A DNA stretch of 64,000 bases from NCBI RefSeq assembly GCF_001905005.1, contig NZ_LWKZ01000008.1, positions 1 through 64,000 of the forward strand, read 5' to 3'. Source of the stretch: Streptomyces sp. CB02923 (GTDB lineage: Bacteria; Actinomycetota; Actinomycetes; Streptomycetales; Streptomycetaceae). This document shows positions 51,543 through 60,440 of this stretch, piece by piece; positions within the stretch are counted from its first letter, which is position 1; every line of letters begins with the position of its first letter. The position numbers were made by a program, and so were the translations under genes. Under the pieces are notes generated by a model, which saw only the letters and a list, made by a program, of their open reading frames with translations, was not told the origin of the DNA and did no database searches.

Positions 51543-52402
51543 CGGGCACCTTTCCACTGGCATGTGTCCGGGCAGCTCCTCTCGGCGGTGCCGACGCGTC
51601 ACGGAGGAGCCGGACGCCAGAATGGAATGGAACCAAGTGATCACGCCACGTGATCAGCGGATCGCGGAACAATGGCCGGGCCGCGAGGGCGGGGTACCGT
51701 ACCGCTCCGCCCCCGATCGGGCCGCGGTGAGGCCCTATTGCACGCCCGTAGGGGGCAAAGTTCCGGGTTCTCCTTGCAATCGCACGCCCGGCTCCCGCCA
51801 ATGGGTCAGCAGGCGCCTCTGGCGTCGGAACCCTTCCTGTCCGGAAGGTGCGCCCCTCGTGCCGCAGTCCTGGAGGGGCGCCCCGCTCTCGCCTGACCTG
51901 TGCTCAGGGTCAGGCGGGGGCGGGCCGCGCGGGTCCTCGGCACGAACGGCAGTGTTTACGTGCTGAGCAACGGGGCGGGCCGCGCGCGTGCGGGTCTTCG
52001 CGTCTGTCGTCAGTCTCGTCGCGTCGCTCGGTCTCTTCGTGGACCGTCAGCTCGTTCCGCCGGTCGGGGGCCGGGAGGGGAGTTGCGCCACCGAGCATGA
52101 GCAACGGCGGGCCGGACCGTGGCGGAGGCGTGGACCAACTGGCGGGGGCATGCGAATACCCCGCTGTCCGGGACGTGTGAAAATCCACCGCGCCGAGGCG
52201 AGTTCGCCTCCGCTCGTCCGCGTCCTCATCTAAGGATTCCCCTAGCGACCGGTAATCCGTGAAGCGGTGGCCGCCCGTTCCATGGCTAGGATCTCCGTAA
52301 GCCCACACCCCACTTCCTGTAGCCGCACACATTGTCCTCCCGGACCCCACGGCTCTCCGGCTCTCCTGGGCCCGCCCAGGAGCCTCCGAAGGAAGCGAAC
52401 TT
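51543..52402. other. intergenic, 860 bp
   Basis: No convincing gene. The region carries the promoter of the membrane-protein operon at the left, a low-complexity GC-rich middle, and the PimM-like regulatory element at 52230-52255 near the right end. Confidence 0.5.
52230..52255 (+). promoter_or_regulatory. PimM-like (PAS-LuxR) binding site upstream of the acyltransferase
   Basis: The 26-bp element starts CTAAGGATTCCCCTAG and ends CGACCGGTAA. Its first 16 bp agree at 14 positions with the PAS-LuxR consensus CTVGGGAWWTCCCBAG. It differs at only two positions from the element at 55842-55867. It lies about 150 bp upstream of the acyltransferase GTG. Confidence 0.7.
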
Positions 52403-53572
52403 GTGAAAGCAGCTCCCGCTCAGAACCGTCTGCAGTCGCTCACCGGATTACGGGCCCTGGCCGCGCTCACCGTGTTCGGCGCCCATGCCGTCTACACGTC
52501 CGGTCTGCTCCAGGACAAAAAGCTCCTCAACTCCCTCGGGATCGCCGTGGCGTTCGCCTGCGCCGCGGTCTCGCTCTTCTTCGTGCTCAGCGGTTTCGTC
52601 CTGACCTGGTCCGCTCAGCCGAACGACACCGCGTGGGGATTCTGGCGCCGCCGCTATCTGCGGATTTTCCCCAATCACCTGGTGATCTTCGCGCTGACCA
52701 TGGTCTTCCTCGCCCGCTACGGTGCTTCGGGCCAGTCCCCCATGCCGGGGTACGACCAGTCCCCGCACGCGGGGCCGGCCATCTCCCAGATGTTCCTCGT
52801 GCACGTCTGGATACCCCGCGTCGACCACTTCAGCGCCGAGAACGTCGTCACCTGGTCCCTGGCCTGTGAGGCGTTCTTCTACCTGTGCTTCCCCGTACTG
52901 CTCCGGCTGCTGCGCAGGATTCCCGCGGACCGCCTCTGGGCCTGCGCCGTCGGCACCATCCTGGTCGGCTTGGCCGTTCCGGCTCTCGCCCAGTTCATCA
53001 AGGGGCCCGACGCGCTGCCGATGCTGCCCGTGTCGGAGAATGCGTTCTGGCTCTCCTACGTCTTTCCCCCCAGCCGTCTTCCCGAATTCTTCCTCGGGAT
53101 GCTGCTCGCCCGCATCGTCCGCGAAGGCCGCTGGATTGCGCTACGTCCTCGGCTCACGGCCTGGCTGCCGTTCGTCACGATCGGTGTCACCCCCGCGCTG
53201 CCCCGCACTTTCATGTTCGGCAGCATCTATGCCACCTCGTGCGCGCTCCTCGTCGCCTCCATCGCGGCACGGGACGCCGGTTCCGCCCCGTCCTGGCTGC
53301 GCACCCGCGTGATGGTTCATCTCGGTGAACGGTCCTTCGCCTTCTACGTCGTGCACTACTTCATGATCGCGCTGGCTCTTCAATTCCTCATCGGGAATCA
53401 CTCGCAATTCGGCGTGCTGGGGCTCGCCGGGATCGTCTGCCTGGTGTTGCTCCCCCTGTCGGCCGGGGCCGCGTATCTGCTCCATCGCTACGTCGAAGCC
53501 CCCCTCACGCGGAAGTTCTCCCGCCCCAGAAGCCGTTTGCGGGCCCCGTCGCCGGATGCCGTCGTCGGCTGA
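52403..53572 (+). CDS. membrane acyltransferase (OafA/YrhL-like, acyltransferase 3)
   Basis: A 389-residue polytopic membrane protein of the acyltransferase-3 group: QSLTGLRALAALTVFGAHAV with the family's conserved His, FFVLSGFVLTWS, RRYLRIFPNHLVIFAL, and about ten hydrophobic segments. These enzymes transfer acyl groups to sugars or small molecules at the membrane. GAAGGAAG precedes the GTG. Codon 16 is TTA (52448-52450). The promoter carries the same 26-bp element as the P450, so it is probably part of the biosynthetic cluster. Confidence 0.85.
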   Translation: MKAAPAQNRLQSLTGLRALAALTVFGAHAVYTSGLLQDKKLLNSLGIAVAFACAAVSLFFVLSGFVLTWSAQPNDTAWGFWRRRYLRIFPNHLVIFALTMVFLARYGASGQSPMPGYDQSPHAGPAISQMFLVHVWIPRVDHFSAENVVTWSLACEAFFYLCFPVLLRLLRRIPADRLWACAVGTILVGLAVPALAQFIKGPDALPMLPVSENAFWLSYVFPPSRLPEFFLGMLLARIVREGRWIALRPRLTAWLPFVTIGVTPALPRTFMFGSIYATSCALLVASIAARDAGSAPSWLRTRVMVHLGERSFAFYVVHYFMIALALQFLIGNHSQFGVLGLAGIVCLVLLPLSAGAAYLLHRYVEAPLTRKFSRPRSRLRAPSPDAVVG

Positions 53573-53596
53573 GCCTGTCATCGCGCGACAGGGTCA
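53570..53596 (+). terminator. hairpin after the acyltransferase gene
   Basis: CCTGTC (53574-53579) pairs with GACAGG (53587-53592) and the stem extends with one bulge through TGA/TCA, starting at the stop codon. A modest terminator candidate. Confidence 0.45.
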
Positions 53597-53858
53597 GGTG
53601 CATTCGAGCGCCAGCCGCCCCCGCAGGCCGCGAGGCCGGGTACGAACGGGGGCCGGCGGCCGGGCCGCTCCACCAGCCGCCCCGCGGCCGCGCCATTCCA
53701 CCAACCGCCCGCACGATGGCCGAGCGACAGGCCGGATGTGGCCGAAAACCATCTTCAAGCACGGGACATCAGTCGGCTACACAGGTGGGTGTTGATGAAG
53801 TGATGGGTGCGGTCAGACAGTCGGCCCACCTGAGGTGCAGTCCGCTCAGGAGCTGATC

Positions 53859-54191
53859 GTGACACGGCCGACCTATCAGGCCGCGGGATGTCTCGTGGTG
53901 CCGGTCCGCGAGATCGTCGACATCGCCAACGCCGCCCGCGTCCGTGGTGACCTCACCACCGTCATCCGCCGGTGCACACCGCTCAGGGTCGTCGTCGACC
54001 TGCACGCGGCGGTGTTGACCAGGGCCGGTGTCGAGGTGCTCGAAGCGGCCCACGCCGTCGCCGTCGAGGACGGCAAGCGGCTGCGCGTCAGCGCGCGCCA
54101 TCCGCTGGCCCGCGAGGTTCTGCGGATCACCGGGGCCGATCTGCTGCTGCTCGTCCACGCCGACCTGCCGGCCGCTTTGAACGCGCCCTGA
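53859..54191 (+). CDS. STAS-domain protein (anti-anti-sigma-like)
   Basis: A 110-residue single-domain protein: CLVVPVREIVDIANAARVRG, PLRVVVDLHAAVLTRAGVEV LEAAHAVAVEDGKRLRVSAR, HPLAREVLRITGADLLLLVH. Strand-helix order fits a SpoIIAA/STAS domain. The usual phospho-Ser motif (D-x-S/T-x-x-D-S/T) reads DLHAAVLTRAGV, so the phosphoacceptor is altered or lost. AGGAG at good spacing favours the GTG at 53859 over 53835. No kinase or sigma partner is adjacent. Confidence 0.75.
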   Translation: MTRPTYQAAGCLVVPVREIVDIANAARVRGDLTTVIRRCTPLRVVVDLHAAVLTRAGVEVLEAAHAVAVEDGKRLRVSARHPLAREVLRITGADLLLLVHADLPAALNAP

Positions 54192-54260
54192 CGCCCGGCG
54201 GCCGGTGCTGCGGACGAGGATCATTCCGCAACACCGGCCCGCTCCCGACGGTTTCGGGAT

Positions 54261-55664
54261 TCAGCGCCCGGGTTCCGAGGGGGCCGGGTGCACCGGGCAC
54301 TTCGCCTCCTGGGCCGGCAGCTGCCGGTCCAACGGCTTTTCACGGGCCACCGCGACGGCGTGCTTGCCCGGAATGAGGGTGGCGTGCCACATGCGCTGGG
54401 CTTCCGGAGCGGGGTCGACGGGAGTCAGCCGTACGAGCCGGAGAATCTCGCGGGTGATGACCTTCATCTCCATCGTGGCGAGCTGCGCGCCGACGCAGTA
54501 GCGGCGGCCACCGCCGAACGGCAGGAACGACTTCTGTGCCGCTTTGGCGTTCTCGTCGAGGAAGCGCTCCGGCCGGAACTCCTTGGGGTTCGCATAGACC
54601 GCGCTGTCGTGGAGGATGAGCGAGAACATCGGGATGGCCACCCAGCCGGCGGGCACCTCGTAGCCGCCGAGCCGTAACGGCTTGGTCAGCAAGCGGCCCA
54701 AGCCGAAGATCACTGGGCGGGACCGCAGCGATTCCTTGATGACCGCGTCGAGGTAGACGTCCTCGTCGCCCTGTTCCATCTCCTCCTGGAGCCGGGCGAG
54801 GACCTCCGGGTGGCGCATCAGCCGCTCGAAGGTCCACGACAGGCCGGTGGCCGTGGTCTCCAGACCGGCTTCCAGCAGGGTGAGCAGTTCGTCGCGGATC
54901 TCCTGGTCGCTGAGGGGGCGGCCCTGGTCGTCCCGGGCCCGGACCAACCGCGCCAGCACATCGGTGGCTTCGGCGTCCTCCTCGTCCCGGCGCCTGGCGA
55001 TCTCGGCGAACACGATGTCGTCCACCGCCTGGGAGGCCTGGGCGGCGCGGGTCGTCGGCAGGAAGGACAGGCGCATCGCCAGCGGCGACGTCTGTGCCCA
55101 TTTGCGCAGTGGTGCGGGTGTCAGGAACAGCGCCGGGGAGCCGCTGGCCTGGGACAGGTCCATGAGCGCGGTCCGCAGCCGGCTCGCCTGCTCGGTGTCG
55201 CCGACTCCGAAGACCAGCCGCAGGATGACCTCCAGCGTGATGGCCTGCATGTGCTCGCGCAGTGCGAACGGCTTGCCGAGCGGCCACGTCTTGACGTCGT
55301 CCGCGGTGATCTCGGCGATCAGTTCGGGGTAGCTCGCGATGGACCGGCCGTGCAGGGCGGGGCTGAGCAGTTTGCGGTGGCGCCACCATTCCTCGCCGTC
55401 GTTCGTGAGCAGCGAATGCTGTCCGAGCCACGGCACGTACCCCGCGCGCAGTGCTCCGGTGAGGTTGCCCTCGCCGTCCACGCGGTAGATGTCCGCGGCC
55501 AGTTCCGCGGTCGAGACCACGACTTGGGGCGGGAAGCCGAGCAATTTCATACGGAACACCGGACCGTGGCGCCGCCGCAGGGCCTCGAAGTAGCGCACCG
55601 GATTGCGCATGTGGAAGGTCTGCAGGAAGGCAGGCTGCCGCGATCCGGGGGGAAGCGGAGGCAT
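54261..55664 (-). CDS. cytochrome P450
   Basis: A 467-residue haem monooxygenase. Haem-binding loop SFLPFGGGRRYCVGAQLATM with the axial Cys390; I-helix LLEAGLETTATGLSW (A-G-x-x-T-T); K-helix ExxR in VIKESLRSRPVIFG; PERF motif in FRPERFLDENAK. The N-terminus is soluble. The P450 is closest in appearance to bacterial CYP110/CYP4-like fatty-acid-type P450s, judged by eye. The start at 55664 has GGAG at 6 bp; 55676 is possible. Divergent from the dikinase operon and preceded by a PimM-like element, so it is probably a cluster tailoring enzyme acting on an acyl chain. Confidence 0.9.
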   Translation of the reverse strand: MPPLPPGSRQPAFLQTFHMRNPVRYFEALRRRHGPVFRMKLLGFPPQVVVSTAELAADIYRVDGEGNLTGALRAGYVPWLGQHSLLTNDGEEWWRHRKLLSPALHGRSIASYPELIAEITADDVKTWPLGKPFALREHMQAITLEVILRLVFGVGDTEQASRLRTALMDLSQASGSPALFLTPAPLRKWAQTSPLAMRLSFLPTTRAAQASQAVDDIVFAEIARRRDEEDAEATDVLARLVRARDDQGRPLSDQEIRDELLTLLEAGLETTATGLSWTFERLMRHPEVLARLQEEMEQGDEDVYLDAVIKESLRSRPVIFGLGRLLTKPLRLGGYEVPAGWVAIPMFSLILHDSAVYANPKEFRPERFLDENAKAAQKSFLPFGGGRRYCVGAQLATMEMKVITREILRLVRLTPVDPAPEAQRMWHATLIPGKHAVAVAREKPLDRQLPAQEAKCPVHPAPSEPGR

Positions 55665-55841
55665 CTTTTTCTCCATTCTCCAGCGTCTGCCCAGTTCAGA
55701 AGCTGCGGGGCAGTGGCCGTGCGGGCCGACTCGCCGGGGAACCACCGACAGCTGGGGAGAACAGTGGGTATGGGAACAGGAAGCAGGGGCGGGAGCTGAC
55801 AGAGATTCTAGACGCGTACCAACCGGCCGCCGCTCCATGCG

Positions 55842-55867
55842 TTACCGGTCGCTAGGGAAACCCTTAG
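55842..55867 (-). promoter_or_regulatory. PimM-like (PAS-LuxR) binding site upstream of the P450
   Basis: On the minus strand the element begins CTAAGGGTTTCCCTAG and ends CGACCGGTAA. The first 16 bp match CTVGGGAWWTCCCBAG at 14 positions. It is 24/26 identical to the element before the acyltransferase. It lies 178 bp upstream of the P450 start and about 145 bp upstream of the divergent dikinase operon. Confidence 0.7.
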
Positions 55868-55898
55868 TTGCGGAGTCAGCCGAGCAGAGTTTGCCTGG

Positions 55899-55961
55899 AG
55901 TCCTGCTACGGTCTGCGACATCTTCATTGAAGTCCTGCTCGGGCACGTGACATCTTCACTG
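55899..55961. repeat. 32-bp-period direct repeat upstream of the operon
   Basis: Two 31-bp units (55899-55929 and 55931-55961) share AGTCCTGCT and GACATCTTCA, with nine variable bases between. The period of 32 bp is about three helical turns. Located 51-113 bp upstream of the dikinase start, they may be a double activator site. Confidence 0.7.
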
Positions 55962-56011
55962 CCGCACGGATTGCAGTTCAGACCATAGAGTCTCGGAGAT
56001 CTTGGGGTTTC

Positions 56012-58747
56012 ATGCGAGCCATATTCGCCGAAAGTCCTCCAGGTGAGATCGCGCGCTTAGCGGGCGGCAAGGGGAAAAATCTCTACGAACTGTCGGGGAG
56101 AGGGCTCGACATCCCACGGTGGTCGGTAGTGGGGCTTGATGTCTTCCAGGAATTCATCGCCGCCCTCGACGAGTCGGGACGCATAGAAGCCCTGCTCGCC
56201 GAAGTCACCCAGGACACCGCAGGACACGTTTCGGAGCAGCTGGCCGGACTCATCGAGTCGGCGGAGCTGAACGAACAGGCCGCCTCCGTGATCGAGGACG
56301 CGTACACCCGGGCGGGGTGCGGCCGGGTCGCGGTCCGCTCCTCCGGGGCCGAGGAGGACGGTGCGCAGCACTCCTTCGCCGGGCAGTTCGCCACCTCCTT
56401 GAACGTCTCCGGGCTCGACGAGGTCAAGTCGCACGTCAAGAAGTGCTGGGCGTCGGTCTTCTGCGAGCGGTCACTGCACTACCGGCTGCGCCACGGGCTG
56501 CCCCTGCGCGGCGCCGGCATCGCCGTCGTCGTGCAGGAGATGGTGGATTCCGAGCGCAGCGGCGTCATGTTCACCGCCGATCCGGTGACCGGCGACCGGC
56601 GGCGGTACGTGGTCAGTTCGGTCTACGGGCTGGGCGAGGGCCTGGTCTCGGGGGCGGTCGACGCCGACACCGTGACCCTCGACGCCGCCACGGGCGCGGT
56701 GGCCGACACCGTGCTGGGTGACAAGCAGGAGCGCTACCACTCGGACGCGGCGGGTTCCGGATACCTGGTCAGCGAGGTGCCGGCGGCCTGGCGGGAGAAG
56801 CTGTCGCTGCGGCCGAAGGACCTGGCGCGCCTGCACGAAGCCGGGGCGCGCATCGAAGCGGTATTCGGCGTTCCGCAAGACATCGAGTGGGCGTTCGCGG
56901 GCGATGACCTGTGGATTCTTCAGGCCCGTCCCATCACCGCACTACCGGAATACAGCATTCCGCCGGGCGAGGTGCCGGAGCCGGGCGAGGGCGAGCTCCG
57001 GATCTGGGACAACGCCAACATCGTCGAGAGCTTCTCCGGCATCGTGTCGCCGCTGACCTACAGCTTTGCGGCCCATGTTTACGGCAAGGTGTACGAGAAC
57101 TACGCCCGGGGCCTTCGCGTCCCTCGCGCCGGACTGCGCGAGATTGAGGAATGGGCCCCCAACATGCTCGGCTATTTCCATGGCCGGGTGTATTACAACT
57201 TGCTCAACTGGTACCGGATGGTGCGCATCGCACCGCTGTACAAACTCAACAGGAAAGTCCTGGAAATCGCCATCGGCGTCGAGGAGAAGATCGACGACGA
57301 ATCGGCCGAGGCGATCCGTCCGTACACCGTCGCGTCCCCGGCTGCCCGGCTGGCTCGCGCCAGGACGGTAGTGGCGTTCATACACCGCTTCCTCACCATG
57401 AACCGCTCGGTCGAGAAGTTCATGGAGTACTTCTATGCGGCGTACCAGGAATTCGACAACGTCGACTACGACGCGATGGAAGGCCAGGACGTCTACCGGC
57501 GTTTCCGCGCCCTGGAAAAGGACCTGCTGGAGAAGTGGGGTCCGATGCAGACCCTCGACGCGGCGATCCTGTGGTCCATCGGCGGGCTCGCCCTGCTGAG
57601 CAGGCGCTGGCTTCCCGACGCCCCCGAGTGGCTCACCTGGAGCGCCGCGAGTCCGGGCCAGCAGGTGGAGTCCATCGAACCGGCCCGTGCGCTGGCGCGC
57701 CTCGCGGCCTCCGTCCGTGAGGACGCCGAACTGGACCGCATCGTGAAGGAGACCCCTGCCGGGGAAACCTACGAGGCGCTGCGCGAGAGCGGACACACCG
57801 GGTTTCTCGCGTCGGTGGACGCGTACGTCGACGCGTACGGCTACCGCAGTCTCGACGAGCTCAAGCTCGAAGTGCCCGACCTGCGGGAAGACCCCTCGAC
57901 CTTGTTCGCGATGGTGCGCAGCGCCCTGCCCGAGGTGGATGCCGACCCCGCCGGCAAGGCGGAGGCCTACCTGGACGCCCACCTCCGCGGTCCGCGCCGG
58001 CTGGTTTACGACATCGTCCGCCGCAAGGCGCAGAGCTCCCTGTACAACCGGGAGCGGCTGAGGTTCTGCCGTACCCGCGCGTTCGGTTCGGCGAAGCGGA
58101 TGCTGCGTGCCATGGGCCGCGATCTCGCCAGGACGGGAGCGATCGAGCGCTGGAACGATGTCTTCTTCCTGCGCCTGGAGGAGCTGCGCGGCGCCTACGA
58201 GGGCGCGACGGGGCACACCGGCCTGCGGGTCCTGGTGGAGCTGCGCAAGCGGCAGCGGTCCGAGGACGAGCAGTTGTCCGCGCCGTCCCGGTTCGTCACG
58301 CGTGGGGCTCCCTATTGGCAGGGCAACCTGGAGCGGGCCGGCTTCACGACGGGCCCCCTGGCGCGTACCGGCGTCCAGGAGCTGCGCGGGACACCGTGCT
58401 GCCCCGGGATCGTGGAGGCCCGCGCCGTGGTCACGGACACGCCCGTGGATGTGAACGGCGGGGTGCTGGTGGCCTATCGCACGGACCCCGGCTGGGTCGC
58501 CGCGCTGCCGTCCGCCGCGGCGCTCGTCATCGAGCGGGGCAGCCCGCTGACGCATGTGGCGATCGTCGCCCGTGAGCTCGGCATTCCGACGGTCGTCCAG
58601 GTCAAGGACGTGATGCGGGAGCTGGAGACCGGCATGCAGGTGAGGGTGGACGGCGCGACGGGAACGGTGACGATCCTGGCCGACGCCCCGGACGGAACGG
58701 GCGACGCGCCCGGACCCGGGACCGCAAAGGACGCGAAGAGTGAGTAA
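56012..58747 (+). CDS. rifampin-phosphotransferase-like dikinase
   Basis: A 911-residue three-part enzyme laid out like rifampin phosphotransferase and PEP synthase. N-terminal ATP-grasp domain (about 1-315): GGKGKNLYELSG, AVRSSGAEEDGAQHSFAGQF, QEMVDSERSGVMFTADPVTG, IEWAFAGDDLWILQARPITA. A long middle domain (about 320-760) of unknown specificity. C-terminal swivelling phosphohistidine domain: ALVIERGSPLTHVAIVAREL GIP with His848. Expected reaction: ATP + substrate + water to AMP, phosphate and phospho-substrate. Codon 16 is TTA (56057-56059). Its stop overlaps the acyl-AMP ligase start by 8 bp. The substrate is unknown. Confidence 0.88.
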   Translation: MRAIFAESPPGEIARLAGGKGKNLYELSGRGLDIPRWSVVGLDVFQEFIAALDESGRIEALLAEVTQDTAGHVSEQLAGLIESAELNEQAASVIEDAYTRAGCGRVAVRSSGAEEDGAQHSFAGQFATSLNVSGLDEVKSHVKKCWASVFCERSLHYRLRHGLPLRGAGIAVVVQEMVDSERSGVMFTADPVTGDRRRYVVSSVYGLGEGLVSGAVDADTVTLDAATGAVADTVLGDKQERYHSDAAGSGYLVSEVPAAWREKLSLRPKDLARLHEAGARIEAVFGVPQDIEWAFAGDDLWILQARPITALPEYSIPPGEVPEPGEGELRIWDNANIVESFSGIVSPLTYSFAAHVYGKVYENYARGLRVPRAGLREIEEWAPNMLGYFHGRVYYNLLNWYRMVRIAPLYKLNRKVLEIAIGVEEKIDDESAEAIRPYTVASPAARLARARTVVAFIHRFLTMNRSVEKFMEYFYAAYQEFDNVDYDAMEGQDVYRRFRALEKDLLEKWGPMQTLDAAILWSIGGLALLSRRWLPDAPEWLTWSAASPGQQVESIEPARALARLAASVREDAELDRIVKETPAGETYEALRESGHTGFLASVDAYVDAYGYRSLDELKLEVPDLREDPSTLFAMVRSALPEVDADPAGKAEAYLDAHLRGPRRLVYDIVRRKAQSSLYNRERLRFCRTRAFGSAKRMLRAMGRDLARTGAIERWNDVFFLRLEELRGAYEGATGHTGLRVLVELRKRQRSEDEQLSAPSRFVTRGAPYWQGNLERAGFTTGPLARTGVQELRGTPCCPGIVEARAVVTDTPVDVNGGVLVAYRTDPGWVAALPSAAALVIERGSPLTHVAIVARELGIPTVVQVKDVMRELETGMQVRVDGATGTVTILADAPDGTGDAPGPGTAKDAKSE

Positions 58748-60440
58748 CGAGCTGCTCGCCTGGCTGACGGAACCGGAGCGGGCCGGCCGGGGCTCCGACG
58801 GGCGGGGCGTCCACCTGGCGGACGACCGGGGCGGCTGGGTCTTCCACCCGTACCCCGAACTCGCCGCGTCCGCACGGCGGGTGGCCGGTTCGCTGGCCGG
58901 TCTGGGGGTGGGCCCCGGTGACGTGGTGTGCATTCTGATGCCGACCGGCTTCCCCTGTCTGTCCTCGCTCTTCGGCGTCTGGGCGGCGGGCGCGACGGTC
59001 TGTCTCATCCCGCCGCCGTCGTACGCCGCGGAGGCCGAGTACGTGGAGCACGCGGCGGGGATCCTGGAGCAGTCCGGGGCCGCCGTCACCATCACCGCCG
59101 AGAACCTGTCGCCGCTGACCGCCCGGGTGCTGGCCGCGGCCGGCTCGGACCACGAGCCGTGGATCTGGCGGGACGACGGCGAGGAGGCCGACGTCCGCGA
59201 CTCCGGCGAGCTGGCCCTGCTCCAGTTCACCTCGGGCTCCAGCAGCAGGCCGCGCGGTGTGCGCGTCTCGTGGGCGAACCTGGAGACCAACCTCCGGGTG
59301 ATCCGGAGCCGGCTCGGCTGGCGCGACGGCGACGCGACGGCCTCCTGGCTGCCGCTCCACCACGACATGGGTCTCATCGGCTGTCTGCTCACCACCGTGA
59401 GCGTCCAGGCCGACCTGTGGCTCATGCGTCCGGAGCAGTTCATCCGCGATCCGGCGCGCTGGCTGCGCACGTTCGCCGTCGCCGCGCACACCGCCGCCCC
59501 GCCCTTCGCGTTCGAGTACGCGGCCCGGCGGCTCGGCGACCGGCTCGCCGACCTGGACCTGTCCGCGTGGCGCAACGCCATCGTCGGCGCCGAGCCCGTG
59601 GACCCCCGGGTGCTGGAGCGGTTCGCCCGGCTCGCCGCGCCCGCCGGTTTCTCCCCTTCCGTCTACCTCCCGTCGTACGGCCTCGCCGAGGCGACGCTCG
59701 CGGTGACCCTGCGTACCCGCGGCACGCCCACGACGACCGTGCGGGTGGACAGCCGCAGTCTGCGTTTCGGTGCTCCGGTCGTCATCGAGGCGCACCGCGA
59801 GTTCGCGGAGGCCGACCGGGCCGACGACGGCGAGGACGGCTGGATGATCGGCTGCGGGCGCCCCGGCGACGGGGTGGGCGTGACGATCCTCGACGAGGAG
59901 GGCGCGCCCCTGCCGGACGGGCACCTCGGCGAGATCGAGGTGCACGGCCCCTCGGTCACGGGCGGCTACCACGCCGGGCGGACCGGCTCCACGCGGTTCG
60001 TCGACGGCGCTGTCAGGACCGCGGACGCCGGCTTCTTCCATCAGGGCGAACTGTTCGTGCTCGGCCGGATGGGCGACAGCCTCAAGGCGCACGGGCGCAG
60101 CGTCTATGTGGAGGACCTGGAGTCGAAGGTGGTCTCCGCGACGGGGATCGCCCGGGAGAAGTGCGCGGTCGTCGGCGTCGAGGGCGTCGGCGGAGCCACG
60201 GTGACGCTGTTCGCGGAGAAGGCCGCGGGCGCGTGGGTGGAGGACGCCACCAAGGTGTTGCGCGGCGCGCTCGCGGACGAGGTCGCCATCGCCGTCGTCG
60301 TCGGCGGCAGTGGGCTGATCAGCAGGACGTCCAGCGGTAAGCCGAAGCGCCGCCACATGTGGGAACAGCTGCAAGCGGGCCGCCTGAAGAACGCGCGCGT
60401 TCTGGGGCCGGCCGACGCCACGACCGGGAGGCCCGTGTGA
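58740..60440 (+). CDS. fatty acyl-AMP ligase (FAAL)
   Basis: A 566-residue adenylating enzyme that activates a fatty acid and passes it to an ACP rather than CoA. FAAL-type features: ALLQFTSGSSSRPRGVRVSW (ATP loop), TASWLPLHHDMGLIGCLLTT, VYLPSYGLAEATLAVTL and the long insertion-type segment before GWMIGCGRPGDG. The C-terminal subdomain has LFVLGRMGDSLKAHGRSVYV and ends in KPKRRHMW. The GTG at 58740 overlaps the dikinase stop and its own stop overlaps the next start. The ACP two genes downstream is the probable acceptor. Confidence 0.9.
   Translation: MSNELLAWLTEPERAGRGSDGRGVHLADDRGGWVFHPYPELAASARRVAGSLAGLGVGPGDVVCILMPTGFPCLSSLFGVWAAGATVCLIPPPSYAAEAEYVEHAAGILEQSGAAVTITAENLSPLTARVLAAAGSDHEPWIWRDDGEEADVRDSGELALLQFTSGSSSRPRGVRVSWANLETNLRVIRSRLGWRDGDATASWLPLHHDMGLIGCLLTTVSVQADLWLMRPEQFIRDPARWLRTFAVAAHTAAPPFAFEYAARRLGDRLADLDLSAWRNAIVGAEPVDPRVLERFARLAAPAGFSPSVYLPSYGLAEATLAVTLRTRGTPTTTVRVDSRSLRFGAPVVIEAHREFAEADRADDGEDGWMIGCGRPGDGVGVTILDEEGAPLPDGHLGEIEVHGPSVTGGYHAGRTGSTRFVDGAVRTADAGFFHQGELFVLGRMGDSLKAHGRSVYVEDLESKVVSATGIAREKCAVVGVEGVGGATVTLFAEKAAGAWVEDATKVLRGALADEVAIAVVVGGSGLISRTSSGKPKRRHMWEQLQAGRLKNARVLGPADATTGRPV

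Noticed and set aside
56012..58747. Ordinary phosphoenolpyruvate synthase of central metabolism
   Set aside because: The C-terminal PEP-binding barrel of PpsA is absent; the phosphohistidine domain is C-terminal as in RPH-type enzymes, and the operon is biosynthetic.
56942..59581. Long minus-strand frame opposite the dikinase and FAAL genes
   Set aside because: The plus-strand proteins carry clear family motifs and coupled starts; the antisense frame has none.
58602..60374. Minus-strand frame of 590 codons opposite the FAAL gene
   Set aside because: Arg/Pro/Gly-rich shadow of the FAAL coding sequence.
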